From positions 55,411-119,410 of the forward strand of contig JAEWMQ010000036.1 in assembly GCA_023393125.1 (NCBI GenBank): a stretch of DNA of 64,000 bases. The letters run 5' to 3'. This document shows, piece by piece, positions 8,978-17,723 of this stretch. The first letter of the stretch is position 1; each line of letters begins with the position of its first letter. The DNA is from Bacillota bacterium. GTDB lineage: Bacteria; Bacillota; Clostridia; Lachnospirales; Cellulosilyticaceae. A model generated the notes under the pieces. It made no database searches, was not told the origin of the DNA, and was given only the letters and a program-made list of their open reading frames with translations. Position numbers and translations under genes: made by a program.

Positions 8978-9015
8978 AGCCCTACAACCCTTGAAAACCA
9001 AGTAGTTGCAAGGCT
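8978..9015. terminator. Bidirectional terminator beside the tRNA fragment
   Basis: AAGCCCTACAAC (8978-8989) pairs with GTTGCAAGGCTT (9005-9016) with an inner CTTG/CAAG step. T runs flank it on both strands. It lies 46 bases after the AraC gene and immediately downstream, on the minus strand, of the tRNA 3' fragment, where a tRNA terminator would sit. Confidence 0.7.
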
Positions 9016-9023
9016 TCTTTTAC

Positions 9024-9056
9024 TGCACCTGATAGGATTCGAACCTATGACGCACG
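9024..9056 (-). pseudogene. tRNA 3' fragment (T arm and acceptor strand)
   Basis: Minus strand: a T arm ATAGG-TTCGAAT-CCTAT (rc of 9032-9048), then CAGGTGC and a discriminator A at 9024; no CCA is encoded. The matching 5' acceptor GCACCTG, the D arm and the anticodon arm are absent between here and 9088. The acceptor resembles tRNA-Arg types, but the identity is unsure. Such fragments typically mark the attachment site left by an integrated element. Confidence 0.6.
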
Positions 9057-9088
9057 TTATAGAAAACTGCATTTCATATATTTAATAT

Positions 9089-9847
9089 TTAAATTAATCC
9101 CTCTGCTTCATGCTTTGCTAGGAATTTTATGAGATAACTTAAGGTGCAAAAATCATTGTCAATCTTGCCCTTCATGAGAGTCAAACCTTTTATTAAAGTT
9201 TCTTCTTCAAACTGTCCTAAAAGTCTCATCATACTAATGGTATTAATGTCACCTTCTTTAGTATCTAGTACTCTAGAAGCCTTAACATATTTATTCTCCA
9301 TAGCTAGTGCTACTGCTTCTTTTAATGGCTTACTCATTTCTAGAGTTGGTGCTTCTTCATATATCTTAATGTTAACACTGATCGTATTTAAGTTCTTAGC
9401 TTTAGTTACATCTGTACCTACAAAAATAACATTTTTAAAGACAGCACCGGCAAAGTCTACACCATCTAAGTTAGCCCCTTCAAATACAACGTCCTCAAAC
9501 CTAGCCTTTTTAAAACGGCTTTTCTTTAAATTACTCCCTACAAACTCTGCAGCCTTAAAAGAAGCGCCATAGAAATTACAAGATTTAAAGTGTGCTCCTC
9601 TAAAGCTAGTAAAATCAAAATTAGAGCCTGAGAAATCACAATCATAGCAGTGACTTCTTCTTAAATCCTGATACATAAAATTTTTATTTGTTTTTTCAGC
9701 ATTTTTATAATTAATACCAGGCTCAGTTTTTTTCTTCATTGGTGCTTTTTTACCACCTGTTTGCTTATTTTTAAAGTTAGCACCTTGATTACCTCTGCTA
9801 TTTGATTTATTAATATTTTGCTTATTAGTCTTGTTTTCGTTAGTCAT
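9089..9847 (-). CDS. Pentapeptide-repeat protein with a Lys/Asn-rich N-terminus
   Basis: 252 residues. Residues 1-55 are low-complexity and rich in Lys, Asn, Gln and Gly (disordered, basic). Residues about 60-155 form a run of pentapeptide repeats of the A(D/N)LXX type, for example CDFSGSNF, CNFYGASF, FEGANLDGVDFAGAVF, which fold into a right-handed beta-helix. The last 90 residues are helical. Pentapeptide proteins include DNA-gyrase-protecting Qnr types, but most have no known role and nothing here decides. The start is fixed by GGAGGAAAAATA before ATG. It appears to be a single-gene unit. Confidence 0.8.
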   Translation of the reverse strand: MTNENKTNKQNINKSNSRGNQGANFKNKQTGGKKAPMKKKTEPGINYKNAEKTNKNFMYQDLRRSHCYDCDFSGSNFDFTSFRGAHFKSCNFYGASFKAAEFVGSNLKKSRFKKARFEDVVFEGANLDGVDFAGAVFKNVIFVGTDVTKAKNLNTISVNIKIYEEAPTLEMSKPLKEAVALAMENKYVKASRVLDTKEGDINTISMMRLLGQFEEETLIKGLTLMKGKIDNDFCTLSYLIKFLAKHEAEGLI

Positions 9848-9931
9848 TATTTTTCCTCCAATATGATAAAAGCCATAAACTTTATCTAACTGTTTTCTAT
9901 TATAACATAATAAAGTCTTTTACTAAAATTA

Positions 9932-9977
9932 AAAAGCACTATATGACTCACATGAAATCGTAGTCATATAGTGCTTT
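9932..9977 (-). terminator. Terminator of the multicopper oxidase operon
   Basis: AAAAGCACTATATGACT (9932-9948) is an inverted repeat with AGTCATATAGTGCTTTT (9962-9978). The minus strand continues into a T run. It lies about 50 bases after the oxidase stop. Confidence 0.85.
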
Positions 9978-10027
9978 TGCATGTCTAGTATACTTACTAC
10001 ATTACTAGTCTAGGTCTTTTAACCCTA

Positions 10028-13000
10028 CTACTGCTTTAATGGAATTAATCCCTCTTCGTCTTCTTCAACTACATGAATAATGCCCCACATACCAGATTCT
10101 ATATCCCAAGTAATGTTAGCTGATTGATACATATAGTCTCCCGGCTGACCTATTCCAGCTGTAGCTGCTCCTATTAAATCTTTCTTGTAGCTATCACCAA
10201 TTGTGATTGCTCCATCTACTCCTATAATAGGTGAATTCATATTTCCACTCTCTGAATGCTCCGCATGACCATGCACATAGAAGGTAGTTGCTCTTGGTTT
10301 CTCAGCTGGCATGAGTAACTTAATCGTAATAGGATCTCCATGATTTGCATAAAATACAGGTGTTGAAATATCTGATAAATCTGCTTCATTTGAAGTGAAT
10401 ACATTTCCTATTACAGGATCTTGTAATAGTCTATTATAGAAAGGCTCACTTCTTAGGTTATATCCCTTCATACCTTGATCTTCTGTATCTAGATCTTCAT
10501 CATCTACTTCAATCTCTGGATTAAAGAAGAATTTTGGAAGTAGATCGCCATTTTTATCTTCCATATAGATTCCATTGTGAGCTAATAATACAAATTGCCT
10601 ATAATCTGGTATGAATGGATTGCTAATCACAAGCTGATCTCCCTTATATGCTTCACATCCGCTAAATGGTTCAAAGTGCTTAGAACCCATCTCTGCAAAG
10701 CTAATTGCTCCAAATAAACCATGTTTTCTATGATTCATTGAATCACCAAAGTCTACAACAATAGCTTGAGTGGCTGTCTCTGGATAGTACCATCTATAGG
10801 TAATAGATTCTCCTACTCCTATAGTCTGATCTGGATTGAAGCCTATAGTTGCACCATCAGAACCAAGTACGTCATATTCTGCACCTTGGCTATTCATAGA
10901 GACTCTTGGGCTATATGGCCAACATTTCTGTACAGGCACCTCTGGGAACTGTGGTACATCTAGCTCCTTCGGCATGAGATTCACTAAGGTTAATTCTATG
11001 CCTTCTCCTGCATTAATAGTGAGTATAAGCGGCTCTGGGTTCTTCTTTCCACTTAATACATCCTCTACATCTTCTAGCAATACAAATATCATGCCAAATG
11101 GGTCATTATCACAAAATTGATTATAAATGATAGGCCTTTGCACTGCAGCTACATTAAAGTAGTTTACTTTAGTTCCACATGGGAATGGATTACCTGGTGA
11201 AGTCGCTTTAGGTGGTGGGCAGCAGGTCTGATGTGGCAGAGGTTCCCTTCGTCTATGAAGTAATGGTCTATCTCGTAGTGGATATAAGTCAGGGATCAAG
11301 GTTCCTCTTACACGAGTGATGCCCCATGTTCCTAACCAAAGGTCATCCATACCACTAGAATAATACAAGACATCAAAGTCTTTTCTGTCACTTAAGCTAT
11401 CTAATGAAAACTCAAAGGTAAAAGTTTCCGAAATTCCTATATGCTGCTCCTGAATAATTGTTGAGTCTACATCTGTTCTATCCCTATGCCACTCATATCG
11501 ATTAAAGTTAATCGCATGAGATTCTTCATGAGCTCCATCAATGAGCCTTACTCTTACAGGGTCACCTGCATAACCTTCAAATACTGGCGTCCAAGGATCT
11601 CCATGTACATAGGAACTAAATACATGAGCTGGTTCACCACCTCTTATTTGGAATGGTGCATTGGTATAATTAAAAGCTATTACCCCCATATCATCCATCA
11701 TACCAGGCTTATCTGGCGGATTCAGTGGCTTACACTTTCCATCATAAACGGGTGCCCAATCGTGAACTGCTAAGCAAAATTCTCTGAAGTCTGGAATAAA
11801 TGGATTCTGTATGATAGCCTGCGTACCTGCTGTAATAGGTTTACCTGTATAATTATCTAAGAACTTAGAGCCTTCTGACTCTACAATCAGTCCTCCAAAT
11901 AAGCCATGAAGCTGCACAGAATTAGCAAAAAGGTGATCGTGGAAGAAACATACCTTGAGTTCTACGTCAGCATACCATCTATAAACAACTGTTTGTTCAT
12001 GAGCTGTTCCCGTAAAGTAGTTCCATCCTGTATTGGCACCATCGGATGAAAGTACATCAAATTTAACAAAATGTACATGAGTTGAAGCAAATAAGGTGTT
12101 AATCAAAGTTTGGAAGGCATTAGGTCCTAATTTTTCTGGGAACTTATTAGTAAAATGGATTTCTATACATTCTCCTGCCACTGCTCTTATGAAAAGTGGT
12201 TCAGGTTTTTTAGTCCCATTTCTAATAGCTTTTTCATCTTTTTTAAGCACATAAAATCTTCCTTCTGGATCGTGCCAATCTGCTTCGTTGTAAACAAGAT
12301 TTTGCTGAATTCCTACAATATCATAACGACGTACAGGAGCATCCTCTGGGCAAGGATTTACAAATAGTGCACCTAGTTTAGCGTTGTCTGCTAATGCATG
12401 TCGCTCTAAATCTGTCATTGGAAAATCTCTCTCAAACCCTTTAGGTGGTACTGGACTTCTACAACCTACTTTGCCTGGAATAAAAAATGGAAATCCAGGG
12501 TGCTTTTTTGTAGGTTTGGGTGGACAAGGTCTATCTGGAAGTGGCATCAGTCTTGTAACAGGTGTGCCATCAGGATAACAACGATCTCCCTCTTCAAGTA
12601 CATCATGGATACGTTGAATGCCCCACATTCCTTCAGCGAAGTGAGGATATAAGTGGCAGTGATAAATAACATCTCCATAAGCCTTTTGCAAACTACCTGC
12701 TCCATATAAAATATCAAAGGCAATGGTTTCTCCTGGTCCAAAGGCACGTGAATCATTTAAGAAAGATTCTTGTACTTCTGGTTCAGATAACCATTGTTGT
12801 AAGTGTAAATGGAAAATATGCGTTTCCTTTACTCCTCCGTGAATGGCATACCATCTTACCGGGTCTGCTTTATAGCATCTAGGAAGTACGGTAGGGGGTG
12901 GATCACCAAACACCCATGAATCATGGTGCACTTCTTCACCTTCACAGTCAGGACATACTACTTTTTCCATAATCAGCTGCATTTTATTACGCATCGGTTC

Positions 13001-13660
13001 TGCACGATAGTTAATGGAATGCGTCATTTCTGGAAAATCTGTCATAGGATCTATAGGCGTTTCACCAAATCGATTTTTAACAGCTGCTTCATCATGAAAA
13101 ATTGTTACAAACTCTCTAAAATCCGGTCTAAAGGGATGATGAATATCTGCAAACACACCACTTTCTAGAGGACATCCGCTCTGCGGGTCTGTCCATGTAC
13201 TACCAGGTGGTTCTATTACTATGGCACCAAATAAACCGTGTATATTACTTCCAATTTCTGAACTTAGCGCATTTCCTAAATCACTAAAATGAAAAGCCCC
13301 TTGAAGGTCTGCATACCACCTATAACAAATCGTTTTTCCTGGTGCTGCGAGTGAACTTTCATTGCCCCCTACAAAAGCACCATCCGAATTCTGCACTTCA
13401 TAAGGTAGTCCTTTTACATTCATAGAAGCAGAAAAGCAAAGTTCATTCTTAAAAGTAATTTCAACGATATCACCTAGGTGTGCACGTATTACTAAAGGCT
13501 GCACTAAATCTACAAACGTTCCTGGACATTCTTTTATTCTTTCTTTAACCTTGTCTTTATTTTTATCTAGCACATACATAAGACCATTCGGATCCACATC
13601 TCCGTATTTATTGTAGACAATAGGAACTTGAATGGCTGATACACAAAAATGTCTAACCAT
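10028..13660 (-). CDS. MnxG-like six-cupredoxin multicopper oxidase
   Basis: 1210 residues, about the length of the Bacillus manganese oxidase MnxG, built from three two-cupredoxin units. All four copper motifs of the trinuclear centre are present: HIFHLH near 281, HCHLYPHFAEGM near 333 (also giving the type 1 Cys, His and axial Met), HVHF near 526 and HDHL near 574. The corresponding positions in the first unit's N-terminal half (NVKGLPY, FHFSD) and in the third unit are degenerate, so there is a single active centre between domains 2 and 3. No signal peptide is present, which fits a mother-cell-deposited coat or exosporium protein. Ribosome site AAGGGGAG before ATG. It is the last gene of a four-gene minus-strand operon. 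The substrate (Mn, Cu, Fe or an organic compound) cannot be told from sequence. Confidence 0.85.
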   Translation of the reverse strand: MVRHFCVSAIQVPIVYNKYGDVDPNGLMYVLDKNKDKVKERIKECPGTFVDLVQPLVIRAHLGDIVEITFKNELCFSASMNVKGLPYEVQNSDGAFVGGNESSLAAPGKTICYRWYADLQGAFHFSDLGNALSSEIGSNIHGLFGAIVIEPPGSTWTDPQSGCPLESGVFADIHHPFRPDFREFVTIFHDEAAVKNRFGETPIDPMTDFPEMTHSINYRAEPMRNKMQLIMEKVVCPDCEGEEVHHDSWVFGDPPPTVLPRCYKADPVRWYAIHGGVKETHIFHLHLQQWLSEPEVQESFLNDSRAFGPGETIAFDILYGAGSLQKAYGDVIYHCHLYPHFAEGMWGIQRIHDVLEEGDRCYPDGTPVTRLMPLPDRPCPPKPTKKHPGFPFFIPGKVGCRSPVPPKGFERDFPMTDLERHALADNAKLGALFVNPCPEDAPVRRYDIVGIQQNLVYNEADWHDPEGRFYVLKKDEKAIRNGTKKPEPLFIRAVAGECIEIHFTNKFPEKLGPNAFQTLINTLFASTHVHFVKFDVLSSDGANTGWNYFTGTAHEQTVVYRWYADVELKVCFFHDHLFANSVQLHGLFGGLIVESEGSKFLDNYTGKPITAGTQAIIQNPFIPDFREFCLAVHDWAPVYDGKCKPLNPPDKPGMMDDMGVIAFNYTNAPFQIRGGEPAHVFSSYVHGDPWTPVFEGYAGDPVRVRLIDGAHEESHAINFNRYEWHRDRTDVDSTIIQEQHIGISETFTFEFSLDSLSDRKDFDVLYYSSGMDDLWLGTWGITRVRGTLIPDLYPLRDRPLLHRRREPLPHQTCCPPPKATSPGNPFPCGTKVNYFNVAAVQRPIIYNQFCDNDPFGMIFVLLEDVEDVLSGKKNPEPLILTINAGEGIELTLVNLMPKELDVPQFPEVPVQKCWPYSPRVSMNSQGAEYDVLGSDGATIGFNPDQTIGVGESITYRWYYPETATQAIVVDFGDSMNHRKHGLFGAISFAEMGSKHFEPFSGCEAYKGDQLVISNPFIPDYRQFVLLAHNGIYMEDKNGDLLPKFFFNPEIEVDDEDLDTEDQGMKGYNLRSEPFYNRLLQDPVIGNVFTSNEADLSDISTPVFYANHGDPITIKLLMPAEKPRATTFYVHGHAEHSESGNMNSPIIGVDGAITIGDSYKKDLIGAATAGIGQPGDYMYQSANITWDIESGMWGIIHVVEEDEEGLIPLKQ

Positions 13661-13679
13661 TATTATCTCCCCTTCCTAT

Positions 13680-13922
13680 TTACCACACAACAGGAATTTC
13701 TCCCTCTCTTTCTTCTGCATAAAAGGTCGCAATGTGCTCAAGTTGAATAGCAAACTCTTGATTTTTTAATGGACCAGGTACACCAAATTCACTTATGACA
13801 TGTATGGTGTCAGGTTCTACTTTTATTAATCTACCTACTACAAAAAATGGAAAAGCTCCTGTCATAACAAGCACTCTATTTCCTACGCTAAGACTTATTT
13901 TTTCTACTAATGTTAGATTCAT
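13680..13922 (-). CDS. Small coat-like protein preceding the multicopper oxidase
   Basis: 80 residues, mostly beta-strand by pattern (VGNRVLVMTGAFPFFVVGRL, then IHVISEFGVPGPL). No signal peptide, membrane segment or Cys cluster. It lies 19 bases upstream of the oxidase and is preceded by AAGGGGGAG. Bacillus MnxG works as a complex with small partners MnxE and MnxF encoded just upstream, and this gene has the same position and size class. I cannot show homology, so partner status is inference. It may share an Sm-like barrel fold with the next gene. Confidence 0.65.
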   Translation of the reverse strand: MNLTLVEKISLSVGNRVLVMTGAFPFFVVGRLIKVEPDTIHVISEFGVPGPLKNQEFAIQLEHIATFYAEEREGEIPVVW

Positions 13923-13937
13923 TACTTCTCCCCCTTT

Positions 13938-14291
13938 TTAAAAAAGTGAAAATCTAATTGAAGGATCAAATGGTGTAATCCATACAATGTTAATCAGCGG
14001 AATAATCAGTGGTGTTGGAAAAATAAATTCAGGTGCATTACTCATCTTAATATTTACCTTTTCAAGTACCACATACTCATCAGTTACTTCTGCGACGATT
14101 CCACAAAAGATAGGCCTAAATACTTGATTGAGTATATTGAGCTGTGTATCATCTAAAACAACTAGCAATGTTTCCCCCATAAATTCTTGTAAATCTTGTG
14201 CTAAATCACGTCTTGCAAATAAGCTTTCTTGTCCGCCTGAATGGCATTTTTTTCTACATTTCTCCTTATGATTACGGCTACTCTTTTCCAT
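13938..14291 (-). CDS. Small coat-like protein with Cys/His-rich N-terminus
   Basis: 117 residues. The first 25 are basic with two Cys and two His (HKEKCRKKCHSGGQ), a possible metal site. The remainder is beta-rich (ETLLVVLDDTQLNILNQV, then GIVAEVTDEYVVLEKVNI), similar in character to spore-coat proteins of Clostridia. Start ATG after AGGAGGAATAG. It sits 15 bases upstream of the 80-residue gene and 19 bases downstream of the Cys-rich gene, so all four are surely cotranscribed. Possible second small partner of the oxidase. Confidence 0.65.
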   Translation of the reverse strand: MEKSSRNHKEKCRKKCHSGGQESLFARRDLAQDLQEFMGETLLVVLDDTQLNILNQVFRPIFCGIVAEVTDEYVVLEKVNIKMSNAPEFIFPTPLIIPLINIVWITPFDPSIRFSLF

Positions 14292-14310
14292 ATTCTATTC
14301 CTCCTATTCT

Positions 14311-14952
14311 CTAATGCTCGTGCACATTATGATCTACATACAAATTAATACTTCCGGACACTACCTTCCCACCTAAATCAATGACTTCTGTCTCCATAGG
14401 TGCACTATAAGCGAACATCTGAGTTGATTTTTCTTCCTCTTCTTGATGAGCTGTAACTGTAACCGTAATATCTTGATCTTTACATTCATCATGGAATATA
14501 GCCAACATATGAGTCTTACCATCACTTTCAAAAAACTTTAGAACATCTGCTTGAACTTCAATTCCGCCTTCTTCACTCTTTATTTCAAGCTCTCCCTTGT
14601 AAACCTGCATTATACGTTCTACGAAAATAGTAAAACAAATTTTTTTCTGAGTCTTAGTATCTAACAAAGTGCCTTCCCCTTTTACTAATACCTCATGATG
14701 AGGTATCCTAGGCACATTACATACCTCAGGTGCACATACTGGTGCAAATACACCATTGCACATGCTACTAGACATATGACACATAGCTGGTTCTTTGCAG
14801 CCTGTATCTCCTGTTCCACATCGCTTCATTGTACACATATGACACATTTCTTCACAGTCTGTATCTCCTTTTTCACATTCCTTCATTGTGCACATATGGC
14901 ACATTTCTTCACCGCCCGTATCTCTTGTTTCACATCGCTTTTTTGTAGGCAT
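14311..14952 (-). CDS. Cys-rich repeat protein, first gene of the oxidase operon
   Basis: 213 residues. The first 60 carry three imperfect repeats of about 20 residues around the core MCHMCTMK, with Cys-X2-Cys pairs, Met and acidic residues, a composition suited to binding soft metals such as copper. The remaining part is a beta-sandwich-like region (HEVLVKGEGTLLDTKTQKK, ending IDLGGKVVSGSINLYVDH) with no family I recognise. I choose ATG 14952, because AAAAGGGGGAA lies 8 bases before it, over the in-frame ATG at 14973. It may deliver or store copper for the oxidase; that is inference from composition and operon position. Confidence 0.65.
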   Translation of the reverse strand: MPTKKRCETRDTGGEEMCHMCTMKECEKGDTDCEEMCHMCTMKRCGTGDTGCKEPAMCHMSSSMCNGVFAPVCAPEVCNVPRIPHHEVLVKGEGTLLDTKTQKKICFTIFVERIMQVYKGELEIKSEEGGIEVQADVLKFFESDGKTHMLAIFHDECKDQDITVTVTAHQEEEEKSTQMFAYSAPMETEVIDLGGKVVSGSINLYVDHNVHEH

Positions 14953-15092
14953 ATAAGTTCCCCCTTTTCTCATTTTAAAGTTTTCTTACTTATTACTATA
15001 CCTACTAACTCGTCATGCTTGTTTCTATTATCATAGTATGTTCAATGTTTTGTTTTGTTCTATTTTTTTAATAAATTTCTACATAATAAGAC

Positions 15093-15126
15093 AAAAGAGC
15101 TATTGCAAATCAGCAATAGCTCTTTT
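15093..15126 (-). terminator. Terminator of the oleate hydratase gene
   Basis: AAAAGAGCTATTGC (15093-15106) and GCAATAGCTCTTTT (15113-15126) form a perfect 14-bp stem with a 6-base loop. It separates the hydratase from the oxidase operon, which therefore needs its own promoter in 14953-15092. Confidence 0.85.
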
Positions 15127-15145
15127 CTGATAAAATATTATAGTA

Positions 15146-16906
15146 TTAGCGATAAGCTGTTTTCAAAGCTTTCGCTAATACTTTAGGATCTTTATTATAA
15201 GGTGTAACAGGGCAAATCTTCTTATCCTTTACCCCAAACAAGGTATAAATAGCTATTCTAGCGGCTCTTACTGAGTATTCTTCAGTAAAAACCATATCCT
15301 CTGGAATCTCAACAAACTGGCTAATCATAGCAAAGTTCGTAGAGCCTTCTGGCACTACCTTTGGTCTATCTTTCATCTTACGTGGCTGGAACTGTGAAAC
15401 GATATAAGGCATCATACATGGAATGACATTGATTACAGTCTCCATAATCTCCTCTAGTTCCTCTTCCATATGAAGGTGGTGTAGGAGTTCTGTTAAAATC
15501 TCTTCTCCTGTGCAATCTCTCATTGGTTTTTTCACATAATCTCCAAGATGATCTGTATAAAGACCATAGCCCCAAAAGATGGTGACATCCATAGGTTGTT
15601 TCTTAAAGTGAGGCTGAGCTGCAACGACAATACTCATAAGCCAGCTAGAATCCTTGAAAGTCATAAGTGCTCCACTGCCTGGAATATTACCAGAGAATTT
15701 TTCTATCATTTTAATAAGTTTATTCCCACGGCAGGTAACCGTGAAGCTTTCCCAATTAGTTTCATTAGGATGTCCAAAGAACGGTTTTGGATCACCTAAA
15801 TTCGGTCTCTTTTTAGCAACTTTTTGCCATAACTCACCTGACATTGGATGCTCCGGTCTATAAGGTGCTGGGGTTTTAAAATCTCCTAAGGTTGCACAAT
15901 CTGTCATGCAGCCATTAGTCATAATACAAACATCTTCTTCCTTTAACTTAATAACCTTTTCTCCTTCTTCATCTTGAATATAAAGAGCAGATACTGTAAT
16001 TCCTGGGCCTGGCTTAAAATCTATATCTGTTACAGTAGCATTAATGCTAAAGTCTACATTATACCCATCTAAATATGCCTTTAATGGTAAAATAACAGAC
16101 TCATATTGATTATACGGCGTACGTGTAACCCCTTCTAAAGTTTCAATCCTAGAAAACTCGAAAATCATACGGTCCATATAACGTTTAAACTCAAATAAGC
16201 TAGACCACTTTTGAAAAGCAAAGGTAGTCTGCCACATATACCAGAAGTTAGTGGTAAAGAAATGTGGTGTATCACTAAACCACTCTTCTATGGTCATATC
16301 ATCCAGTTTACTTTCTGGGGTAGCCATAAGTTTAGCTAATGCCATACGATCAGCATTATTAAAACCCATACTTTTAACATCTTGAATAACTCCTCTTTTA
16401 TCTACCAAACGTGCTTGTGCATGAGTAGGATGTAAATGGTCAAAGTTTAATATCTCCTCTGTTACACTCATGCCCGGCATATCTAAAGAAGGAATGCTAG
16501 AAAATAACTCCCAAAAGTTCTCATAAGTTTCTTCATTAAGCATACGTCCACCACGGCAAACGAAACCATTGACTGCTTCACCCGCACCATCATTACTTCC
16601 CCCTAATATCTTTAACCCTTCTATAATGTGGATGTTCTCACCTTTAAAATGGCAATCTCTAATTAGATAAGCAGCTCCTGCTAAAGAGCCAAGTCCTCCC
16701 CCTACAAAATAAACATGTGCATCTTGATTCCGCCTACTCTTGGCTACTCTTGTTGCCGTCTCCCAATCATCCCTTTGAGATTTCTCCTCCTTTTGGTCTT
16801 TAATCCTTTTACCACTTAACATAGCTATAGTTCCTGCTGCTGCCCCTACTACTACACTAGCTGCAATGACAGGTACAGAGGACAATTTCTTCCTTCTTCT
16901 TTTCAT
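15146..16906 (-). CDS. ohyA: Oleate hydratase (MCRA family) with N-terminal membrane segment
   Basis: 586 residues. FAD-dependent hydration of cis-9 unsaturated fatty acids to 10-hydroxy acids (EC 4.2.1.53), known in gut bacteria and thought to detoxify free fatty acids. The FAD motif FVGGGLGSLAGAAYL is near 67-80, followed by GGSNDGAGEA and RGGRMLNEETYENFWEL, both diagnostic of the myosin-cross-reactive antigen family. The N-terminus is unusual: residues 1-9 are basic and 11-30 form a hydrophobic helix (PVIAASVVVGAAAGTIAML), suggesting membrane attachment not needed by classical members. Start by AAGGGG, 9 bases upstream. Single-gene unit. Confidence 0.9.
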   Translation of the reverse strand: MKRRRKKLSSVPVIAASVVVGAAAGTIAMLSGKRIKDQKEEKSQRDDWETATRVAKSRRNQDAHVYFVGGGLGSLAGAAYLIRDCHFKGENIHIIEGLKILGGSNDGAGEAVNGFVCRGGRMLNEETYENFWELFSSIPSLDMPGMSVTEEILNFDHLHPTHAQARLVDKRGVIQDVKSMGFNNADRMALAKLMATPESKLDDMTIEEWFSDTPHFFTTNFWYMWQTTFAFQKWSSLFEFKRYMDRMIFEFSRIETLEGVTRTPYNQYESVILPLKAYLDGYNVDFSINATVTDIDFKPGPGITVSALYIQDEEGEKVIKLKEEDVCIMTNGCMTDCATLGDFKTPAPYRPEHPMSGELWQKVAKKRPNLGDPKPFFGHPNETNWESFTVTCRGNKLIKMIEKFSGNIPGSGALMTFKDSSWLMSIVVAAQPHFKKQPMDVTIFWGYGLYTDHLGDYVKKPMRDCTGEEILTELLHHLHMEEELEEIMETVINVIPCMMPYIVSQFQPRKMKDRPKVVPEGSTNFAMISQFVEIPEDMVFTEEYSVRAARIAIYTLFGVKDKKICPVTPYNKDPKVLAKALKTAYR

Positions 16907-17391
16907 AAAAACAACCCCTTCGGTTCTAGTTAAATATTGTCAAAATGACTTCCTTTATAACTTAGACCAAAGAGGCTATTATTATTCAATGTTATTTACT
17001 TTTTATAACTATATTGTGCCGCACAAATTGAAATTTAAACTGTAAGAACAGTCTATTTAACTGCTTTATACGTTATTATTGCTAGGGCGAAATATGAGAA
17101 AATGGCTTATAAGCTTAAAATATCATTATATTTTTCTCACGCCGTTTTACTCTCAGGAACGTTTATGAGCGCAGTAACGTTTGGAAGAAATGAGAGGGGA
17201 GGGCTATCTGGAAGGGTGACTTGGGAGAGTTTTTTAGAGGCCTTGGCGAGCGTTTTGGATGGATTTTAGTGCGAGTGTTTGAGCAAAGCGAGTTTTCGCA
17301 CGTTCATCCAAATAAGCCAGCTGGAGTTAGTATATAAGTATGGACACAAAATGTTGAACAACCTATAATCAGCTAAAGAGGTGGTTCAATT

Positions 17392-17670
17392 ATGGCAAGA
17401 AATCAAAAGTCTTATACACCAGAATTTAAACAACAGATTGTTGATTTACACAATTCTGGTGCTAAAAGAATCATGGAATTATCACGTGAATATGGCATTC
17501 CTAAGGGTACTATTTCTACCTGGTGCAAAAATATGTCTCCTGTAGAAATTAGTGAAAATGAAACTGTTACTCTACAAGAATATCGTGCTCTTCAAAAGAA
17601 AATAAGAGATTTAGAAATTGAGAACGAAATATTAAAAAAAGCTACAGCCATATTCGCAAAAGAACGATAA
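17392..17670 (+). CDS. IS3-family transposase OrfA
   Basis: 92 residues. An N-terminal helix-turn-helix (FKQQIVDLHNSGAKRIMELS) binds the IS ends, and a C-terminal leucine-zipper-like coil (LQKKIRDLEIENEILKKA) mediates dimerisation. Start ATG after AAAGAGGTGG. Near its end the A7 run at 17634-17640 lies in frame as A-AAA-AAA. A -1 slip there joins it to OrfB to make the active transposase, as is standard in IS3 elements. Confidence 0.95.
   Translation: MARNQKSYTPEFKQQIVDLHNSGAKRIMELSREYGIPKGTISTWCKNMSPVEISENETVTLQEYRALQKKIRDLEIENEILKKATAIFAKER
17634..17640 (+). other. Programmed -1 frameshift site of the IS3 element
   Basis: The A7 run followed by G matches the A-AAA-AAG/A slippery class in the orfA frame. 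After a -1 shift the frame reads through SYSHIRKRTITEYVSF into OrfB with no stop, so the fusion protein is predicted directly from sequence. Confidence 0.85.
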
Positions 17671-17723
17671 CTGAGTACGTATCCTTTATTCAAACTCATC
17701 TGAATCAATATACGGTCAAGCAA

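Noticed and set aside
10766..13168. Several + strand open frames of 64-95 codons inside the multicopper oxidase gene
   Set aside because: They are antisense to a well-supported gene, lack ribosome sites and have no recognisable domains. Similar shadows inside the cellulase, GH28 and PMT genes were dropped for the same reason.
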